Below, in pieces: positions 59,101 to 64,000 of a stretch of 64,000 bases of DNA (position 1 is its first letter; each line of letters begins with the position of its first letter). The DNA is from Alligator mississippiensis. Lineage: Eukaryota; Chordata; Crocodylia; Alligatoridae. The DNA is taken from the NCBI RefSeq assembly GCF_030867095.1, contig NC_081831.1, forward strand, positions 20,374,001 to 20,438,000. Direction: 5' to 3'. Both the position numbers and the translations under genes were made by a program. The notes beneath the pieces are model-generated. The model had not been told where the DNA came from. It ran no database searches and worked only from the letters and a program-made list of their open reading frames with translations.

Positions 59101-61400
59101 CCTGCTGCCCCCAAGCCCCAGCCCCTCAGTGTGTGAGGCAGGGGTGGGTTTGGTGGGGGGCTCTAAGCAGCCCCTTGCAGGCTGGAACTCTGCCAGTCTA
59201 CAAGGGAAAAGGCACAGTTTCCCCATGTTTTTCTCCTTTAAAGGAGAATCCATTTTTAGAGTTTGTTGGTCCATTTTTCAAGTTTATTCGTGACCCTTTC
59301 ATATATGGGCACTGAATCTGTGAAGGCATATCTTTTGGGTTGTGACCCACAGGTTGAGAAATGCTCTAGATGAGACCTAACCAGTGCATATTAAAGAGCC
59401 ATTATCATCTTCTTGTGTTTTGCACCTAATGCTCCTACTGATGCTGCCCAAAACTTGCCTTGCCTTTTTTTGCAGCAGTGTTACACTGCAGAAGCACTGA
59501 GTCTGTGATCCACTAAGACTCCTGGATCCTTCTCCATAGTGCTGTCAACCAGCCAGTTGTTACCCATTTTGTTTTTGCGTTTTTGATTATTCTTCCTGAG
59601 ATGAAGCACCTTGCATTTGTGAGCACTGGACTTCATCCTACTGGCTCTTGCCCAGCTTCCTAGCCCATCAAGATCCTTCTGAATTTTGCTCCTGTCCTCC
59701 CATTTGCTTGCATTTCTTCCCAGTGTTGTGTTGTCTGAAGATTTGCTCAGGGAGCTCTCTATTTCAGTATCCAAATCACTAATCAACCAGTCAAACAGTA
59801 CCAGGCCCAGGACAGAACCCTGTGGGCCTCCACTCAATACTACCTGCCATTCTGACATCAATCCATTTATAATGACACTTTTCTTGCAGCAATTGAGCCA
59901 GTTATCTATTCATCTTGTAATAGCTTTGTCTAATCCACAATTCTCCAATTTGTTTATGAGAAGGTCATGTAGGATATTGTTAAAAGCCTTACTGGAGTCC
60001 AGATACACTATATCTACTACATTCCCTTCATTCTCCCACCTAATGACTTTGTCAAATAATGAGATCAAATGTGTTTGGTACAATTTGTTCTGACATCTGA
60101 CATCTAACAATTTGTTCTGACAAATCCATGCTGGCTGCTTGTGATCAACCTTTCCACCTCCATATAATTCTATTCTGAATCTGAGCGATCTTTTAAACAC
60201 GAGTTTTGTTTGAACTTATACTTTTTTTTACAAAAAAGTTTTTGATTTTGATTAATCTGAATTTTTCAGTGAAAAAAGATTTTGTTGAAAAAATTCCTAA
60301 CAAGCTCTTCCAGTGAGATTGACTGATAGATCCGTCTGTCTGTTTTTTCTCTCTCTCTATACACCTATTGTTTTTGGTTTGTCTGGTTAGCACAAGGGAA
60401 CATTACTTGAGCATGCTGGTGAATAAATCAGGCTTTCTTACCTGCGCTGCACCATAGTAATCCCTTTCTCCAGCAAAGCCTTCCTGTTTGCCATCTGAAG
60501 AAGCCAGATTTCCTTGCGGGAGAATAGCCTGATACCAAAAGCTCTCTCTAGTAGCTTATCAACAGTCATGTGCTCTCTAATGTTCTGCATGAAAGCTTGC
60601 AAATCCCCTTTGATGTCAGTCACTTCAAGCTCTCTTGAGGTCACCAAGAGCTTGTATTGTCTCAGCAAGGCCAGAGCAATCCGGTAGAGGACTTTCTGTC
60701 CCTCCAATAGGTATACATCAAGTATGCGTATGGCATAATCAAAGGGAAGCTCACCAAAGAGCCATGTTAACCATTCAGAATAGACCTCTGAGACATTCTC
60801 AGAAGCACTTGCTATTAATCTGTGAGCTGTGGGGCAGTGCTTGTTAGCCAGATCCCCAAACGTCATACAGGAAGCCTTGTGGGCCAAGAAAGACTGGTCA
60901 ATATAGCTGATGTGGGAGTCATTGCAAGCAATGAGGTGAGAGACATTGTCAAAGCACTGAGCTTCATCTTCATTGTAGTGCAGCAGCAGAGTTACAATTG
61001 CAGGCAGAATTGGACAGTAGGTGATGTCAGGGAAGAGGTTGCCAATGCAGATGAGAATTTTCTTTACTGCTGTTGTACCTTCCCTAGTCAGGCAATACAT
61101 GGGCATGAAGCATCCTTCAAGGAATTCAGGCAACGGATGGGAGCTCACATTCTGTTTTCCAAACAGCCTGATTGCCACATCCTTATAGACCAGAGCATCT
61201 GGGGTCACAAGCCGGCAGGGGATATGCTGGATGATATGGTGGTAAGCCTGAGCTCTTAGACTGTGGCTGGTAGTCCAATAGCCTTCTCTTGCCAGCTTTT
61301 TCAGTTCCCTAGTGGTTTTGCTGAGGATCTCTCTGTGGCTCTTTGTCTCTTGATCCAATTCTGGCATCTTATCCCAATCTACAAACTGTCCAGAGCCCAT
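44047..61400 (-). CDS. TBC1D24-like: TBC1D24-like protein (TBC + TLDc domains), complete six-exon coding region
   Basis: Six exons join in phase (959, 159, 64, 96, 283 and 146 nt) into 1707 nt, 568 residues plus stop; TBC1D24 is about 560 residues. Residues 1-320 form the TBC domain and about 335-568 the TLDc domain. Recognisable blocks are [11 protein letters not shown] (34-42), [89 protein letters not shown] and the Gly-rich GGGGGQAL near the end. K34 and R38 match family positions K36 and R40, known phosphoinositide-pocket residues. TBC1D24 proteins act in vesicle traffic and oxidative-stress resistance with ARF6 and the V-ATPase; that role is inferred by family. I see no Arg/Gln catalytic finger motifs, as in the family. 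Many substitutions relative to mammalian TBC1D24 make a paralogue more likely than the orthologue. Introns hold CR1 and hAT-like insertions, but no exon is interrupted. Confidence 0.93.
45423..45705 (-). CDS. TBC1D24-like: TBC1D24-like exon 5 (TLDc with Ser-rich loop)
   Basis: This exon has acceptor TTGTTTTATAG and donor GTAACC, 283 nt. It encodes [14 protein letters not shown], then a Ser/Pro/Arg-rich loop of about 35 residues, then [20 protein letters not shown], which returns to the fold. It ends with the first base of a Gly codon completed in the last exon. The loop is the least conserved part and is probably a disordered surface segment. Confidence 0.92.
46742..47448. mobile_element. hAT-like element with expanded GC-rich interior
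   Basis: The termini are CAGGGGTGTCAAATA and, inverted, CAGGGGTGCCAAAC. The flanks AATTAAAC (46734-46741) and GATTAAAC (47449-47456) match at 7 of 8. The interior has diverged repeats built on TGCAGTGGTGTGGAG (at 46898, 47100, 47161) and CATGCCCCTGGCTC. It is inside an intron of the TBC1D24-like gene. Long frames on both strands here are a by-product of composition; no transposase domain is visible. Confidence 0.8.
47773..47868 (-). CDS. TBC1D24-like: TBC1D24-like exon 4 (TLDc core)
   Basis: This is a 96-nt phase-0 exon with acceptor CCTCCTTAAG and donor GTAAGT. It encodes [15 protein letters not shown] followed by [11 protein letters not shown]. The VCGA(F/Y)L and GTGECFVF motifs are hallmarks of the TLDc fold. 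The AAG acceptor is less usual than CAG or TAG but is preceded by pyrimidines. Confidence 0.92.
48869..49776. other. TBC1D24-like: Intron of TBC1D24-like gene, nothing recognised
   Basis: The minus strand frame 48893-49132 reads [20 protein letters not shown] but lies inside the intron, lacks splice support and matches no protein I know. Confidence 0.5.
49777..49840 (-). CDS. TBC1D24-like: TBC1D24-like exon 3 (TLDc)
   Basis: This 64-nt exon has acceptor CTCTGCAG and donor GTAAGT. It completes the split Arg codon and encodes [21 protein letters not shown], the TLDc strand expected after GYSL(Q/A)R. It ends in phase 0, as the next exon requires. Both sites and the length match the family. Confidence 0.92.
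50340..50850 (+). mobile_element. CR1 3' fragment in intron
   Basis: The plus frame 50319-50750 encodes [40 protein letters not shown] and [20 protein letters not shown], ending AYLAGMI plus stop. The 3' end repeats ATGAAATCT. It is antisense to the host gene. Confidence 0.92.
51330..51616 (+). mobile_element. Non-LTR retrotransposon 3' tail
   Basis: The CCTGATAGGTCAAAATCATC, TGGAAGCCAATGCAGAGTCT and GGGCAGTACATAAATCTAAT words, ending in an AATAAATAAATAAT run, fit the 3' end of an L2/L3-like LINE. It lies in an intron. The exact family is uncertain. Confidence 0.6.
51620..54400. other. TBC1D24-like: Intronic DNA, mostly unrecognised
   Basis: At 52455-52700 there is a GC-richer block beginning AGTGTAACTAGGGGTGGGCA, probably part of a MITE. 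No exon or clear repeat elsewhere; frames at 53341-53735 on both strands match no family. Confidence 0.4.
54401..54850. other. GC-rich repeat-like block in intron
   Basis: It contains CCCCTGCCCCTGCCCCTG and words such as CAGGGATGCTCCACTGGCAG at one side and AAAAAGTTGGACAACCCTTC at the other, reminiscent of a hAT-like element with a long interior. Not proven. Confidence 0.3.
55344..55502 (-). CDS. TBC1D24-like: TBC1D24-like exon 2 (start of TLDc domain)
   Basis: The exon has acceptor CCCCTACAG and donor GTATAG, 159 nt. It starts with the third base of an AGA codon when joined directly to the previous exon and ends with two bases of the next Arg codon. It encodes [14 protein letters not shown] and [20 protein letters not shown], the first conserved TLDc block. 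The 18-nt microexon that precedes this exon in some mammalian TBC1D24 transcripts was not found; the frame holds without it. Confidence 0.92.
56640..57500 (+). mobile_element. CR1 3' fragment in intron, decayed
   Basis: The nucleotide sequence matches the 39.9-40.8 kb CR1 copy throughout: CAGATGACACCAAGCTGAGG, TGGAGTACTGTGTTCAGTTT and GGGATGATCTAGTTTGGGAT. Many frameshifts. Confidence 0.88.
57686..58400 (-). mobile_element. CR1-like 3' region
   Basis: It begins on the plus strand with AATCATAGAAAAGTAGGGTG (a reverse-complement CR1 end). The next 200 bases are homologous to 14690-14940. It may be the 3' end of the CR1 at 58540-60190. Confidence 0.65.
58540..60190 (-). mobile_element. Old CR1 LINE fragment split by a hAT-like MITE
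   Basis: The minus strand gives [20 protein letters not shown] (59910-60200), [20 protein letters not shown] and SKSSDNTTL where FADD is expected (59481-59861), then [20 protein letters not shown] (58540-58749). Many frameshifts. Removing the insert at 59029-59363 restores the CR1 word GGACACAGTACTCTAGATGA across the junction. Confidence 0.9.
59029..59363. mobile_element. hAT-like MITE with perfect 8-bp target duplication
   Basis: It starts CAGTGGTTCTTATCC and ends GGTTGAGAAATG. CTCTAGAT is present on both sides (59021-59028 and 59364-59371). The CAGTGGTTCT...GGTTGAGAA ends are those of a widespread vertebrate hAT family. Confidence 0.88.
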
Positions 61401-61477
61401 GCAAGAAGATGCATCAATGTCCCAAGTCTCAGCCTCAGAGGTGATCACCACAGAGATTGGAGGAGAACTGATTGTCC
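60442..61477 (-). CDS. TBC1D24-like: TBC1D24-like exon 1 of coding set (TBC domain)
   Basis: This large exon has a pyrimidine-rich TTGTTCTGCAG acceptor (cag at 61478-61480) and a GTAAGA donor at 60436-60441. I place the start at the ATG at 61400, giving [12 protein letters not shown], which lines up with the start of known TBC1D24 proteins. The 959 coding nt (319 codons plus 2 nt) match the single large TBC-encoding exon of that gene. The 77 nt between the acceptor and that ATG stay open in frame, so an upstream in-frame start cannot be excluded. The 5' non-coding exon was not identified. Confidence 0.93.
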
Positions 61478-62785
61478 CTGCAGAACAAAAATACAACATG
61501 ATTCATTTCACTGGTTGACAGGTGACTTAATTCTGACAGCCACTTCTAAGATTTAAGTCAACATATATGTATTTAAATAGGTAGAACATTTTCCTGTGCC
61601 CAAAAAGAAGTTCTCATATTGGCTTTTCATACTGGAACTGTATTCATCGCTTCACCTTTTTCCAGTTGCCTGTTTCTTGTAAGTCCTCAACCAGTGCTGC
61701 TCCCCATAGGCTGTCAAAGTCAGAAACAGGAACTTTTCTGTGTAGATTGCATTATTTTTTGTCGCAGATCCACTATCTCTGTAGTATTGTAAATGGCCTT
61801 GATATATGGACACTTGATTTTTGTAGTGCTATAAAGGGGTAGATAGTGCTACAAAAGTCACATGTGTCCGAGGTCAGAGACAGCTCAACTGTTCCTCCCT
61901 AGTATGGACTTCCCACTGGCCCTTTCACTTCCCCCACTAATGACTGTGTTTTTTTTCTATTGGTACAAAACTAAGAATTTTGCCCTGCCAGGAGCTTCCC
62001 AAGCAACCTCAGTCTGTCTGCCTCTGTGTATATTACACAGAGTGATTTGAAATAAGACTATGTGGTCCCATGGTTCAGTGCTTAAAGCCAGGGTATACCA
62101 AAGGAATGTAAACTACAGATACTATACTTTGCTAAAGCCAGGCATGAGACCCCTTCAGGGTCAGGTGCTTGGTTGCTGGGGCCCTAGTGTTGCCAGCCTT
62201 TGTATAAGACTTGAAAAAGTACCTATGAAATGTTACTTCCTTTTACAATATCAGTCTGACACCACACATTTTCCTTCCCCCTTCCTTAGTCATGGGAGGA
62301 TACAGGATCCTGGGAAAACAACATACATCTTAGCAGAGGAAGTGATTACATTCAGGACGGTGGCATCTGGGAGCACAATGGGAATAGAAAACATTGCCGT
62401 TCTGCAGCTGCAGTAGCAGATGGGCTGTCACTCACTGACCTGGGAGAAGTTTCTATCCCATCCCAAAGCACCTGGCTTCTCTCCCCAGTTTGGGACTGCT
62501 TAATTTGGCTGGGTGCTGAGGATATCAAGAGTGTGTACTTGACACCGTCTATATTCCCTGTAGGATTTCTGGAAAGCAGATACACTGGTGAGACAGCTGT
62601 GTTGTACCACAATAAAATGCAATGAGTGGCAGGTCCTAGAATCCTACTTACAGTCAAGAACAAGAAGCTACTATAAAACAGTTGTTTGGCTACAGTCTTT
62701 CCAAAAGTAAAAGCCAGCTTAAACATTTACTCAAGAGAACACAATGTCCAGACCGATCCACTAGTAGAATTATAGGTTATTATAA
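61478..62785. other. Upstream of the TBC1D24-like coding exons, nothing recognised
   Basis: The 5' non-coding exon and promoter should lie here or beyond the window. No CpG-rich promoter-like segment is visible. Confidence 0.45.
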
Positions 62786-62836
62786 GCAGACGAGGTTCTT
62801 TGGGTAAATCTGATATCTTTTATTAGACCAACTCAA
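62786..62836 (-). mobile_element. 51-bp Penelope-like tail insertion, minus strand
   Basis: The reverse complement reads TTGAGTTGGTCTAATAAAAG and ends CTCGTCTGC, the same unit as at 4741-4792. ATTATAA occurs on both sides (62779-62785, 62837-62843), a 7-bp target duplication. Confidence 0.75.
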
Positions 62837-62843
62837 ATTATAA

Positions 62844-63700
62844 AACAATAATAAATAAATAGATTAACATAAATATAATAAATGCAAAATAAATAGGTTA
62901 TTATACTGCTGCCCTCCTGAGTAGAGAGCAGGTCCCACCTTAGTCATGAATGATATACCAGACTGACTGTAGCATTTCCATTTTGCAATGCACAAAAATG
63001 GTAATGCTGTATAAAAATATGGGCTGCTTGCAGACATGAACTGCCCCCCTCCCCCCAAACCCAGCACTTAACATTAAATTCATCATGCCTGCACACAGCA
63101 CAGCACATGCCCAGAAGAAGCAGTGCATTAGTTGGACCTGGCTCGCCCAACATCTGTATAGATTGCATGTTTCAGTGGCACTTTTTTATGCCTTTATCTA
63201 ATAGCTAATTGAACCAGTGTTAGATAAAAGTGTCAAAAAGCCCTGCTGAAGTGCCTGATCTATATAGATGTAACCTGAGTGGTACTCCAAGACGTACCCC
63301 CTCTCCAATTGAAGGGATCAGAGCAGGTGCACGAGCGCTGTGGGAGGTGTTGGGACCCTCCTTCCCCTATAGAGCAGAGCCAGATCACCAATGGGGACTT
63401 AATCATACACCTTTTAATGCGAAAAACAGTGGTGGGAACATAACATATATAAACCAGGGGGTATAGGGGACACTACAATACCCCAAGAGGACGGGATTCA
63501 ATAAAGGTTAGGCATTCACATTCACAGACATATTCATCCAGTTAACAAAACACAGGTTTAACAAAGTATAAAATGCAAACAACACAACAAACAATACTGG
63601 TTGACAAAATATAAAATGCACAAAATACAAAACGCCAAATAACAAGAGATATAGGGCATAGGTACCTGGAGGGGGGAAGAGGGAAAACACAATGACCCCC
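62844..63700. other. No gene recognised
   Basis: A short hairpin-forming pair (CTTTATCTAA and TTAGATAAAAG) lies at about 63190-63230. The rest is unassigned. Confidence 0.4.
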
Positions 63701-63709
63701 TCCACTCTG

Positions 63710-63940
63710 ACAAGACATCAGGAGGCGCTACTTCACAGTCTGGGCAGCTAGGATCTAGAACCACCTTCCAAGAGAAGTGGTGCTGGCTCCTACCCTGGGG
63801 GTCTTTAAGAGGAGGTTAGACAAACACCTTGATGGGGTCATTTGACCCCAGTACTTTTTCCTGCCATGGCAGGGGGTCAGACTTGATGATCTGCTCAGGT
63901 CCCTTCCAACCCTACCAACTATGAAGAATATTTCTGCCTG
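63710..63940 (+). mobile_element. CR1 3' end
   Basis: AACCACCTTCCAAGAGAAGT, CTTTAAGAGGAGGTTAGACA and GGGGTCAGACTTGATGATCT followed by CTTCCAACCCTACCAACTAT form a typical CR1 terminal segment. Confidence 0.88.
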
Positions 63941-64000
63941 TCACTTCACCCATCCCAGCCAGGACATGAACTCAGATCTTCCACATGGCAGGCAGAAACT

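Noticed and set aside
1..64000. CRISPR arrays, operons, rRNA
   Set aside because: None seen; the window is vertebrate nuclear DNA, and its tandem arrays have diverged units without spacer structure.

Overview
This is a vertebrate nuclear window with no prokaryotic architecture. Sparse intron-split exons sit in DNA dominated by CR1-type LINEs, Penelope-like elements (PLEs), Ty3/gypsy-like remains, hAT-like and GGGC-ended MITEs, LTR-like blocks and minisatellites. The repeat mix and the many old but still readable copies suggest a non-avian sauropsid, most likely a crocodilian, with a turtle as the alternative. The species is an inference from repeat content.

Two host genes are supported, both on the minus strand. 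The clear one spans 61477 down to 44047. Six coding exons with correct splice sites and matching phases give a 568-residue protein with an N-terminal TBC domain and a C-terminal TLDc domain, a TBC1D24 relative. I assembled it from exons at 60442-61400, 55344-55502, 49777-49840, 47773-47868, 45423-45705 and 44047-44192. The second is a cluster of CFAP52 (WDR16) WD-repeat exons at 27823-27959, 26615-26743 and 25744-25860. I could not find the flanking CFAP52 exons, and the third exon lacks an AG acceptor where one is expected, so this may be a decaying or partial copy.

Layout. 1-2.6 kb: a PLE carrying two nested insertions. 2.7-9.8 kb: MITEs, an LTR-like block and unannotated sequence. 9.8-13.4 kb: CR1 fragments on both strands. 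13.8-20.1 kb: LTR-like DNA, a minisatellite and a dismembered gypsy pol. 22.3-23.3 kb: an LTR-like block with a minisatellite. 23.5-24.4 kb: a dispersed repeat joined to a CR1 endonuclease fragment. 25.7-28.0 kb: CFAP52 exons. 28.4-31.1 kb: LTR-like blocks. 31.9-35.0 kb: a long CR1. 36.7-38.4 kb: a second PLE. 39.3-40.8 kb: another CR1. 44.0-61.5 kb: the TBC1D24-like gene with CR1 and hAT-like elements in its introns. 61.5-64 kb: upstream sequence with a tiny PLE-tail insertion and a CR1 3' end.

No new multi-gene system is visible. The most interesting points are the TBC1D24-like gene lying beside CFAP52, which suggests an ohnologue of TBC1D24; 51-125 bp PLE-tail insertions flanked by short direct repeats; and a hAT-like element whose interior has expanded into GC-rich repeats open on both strands.
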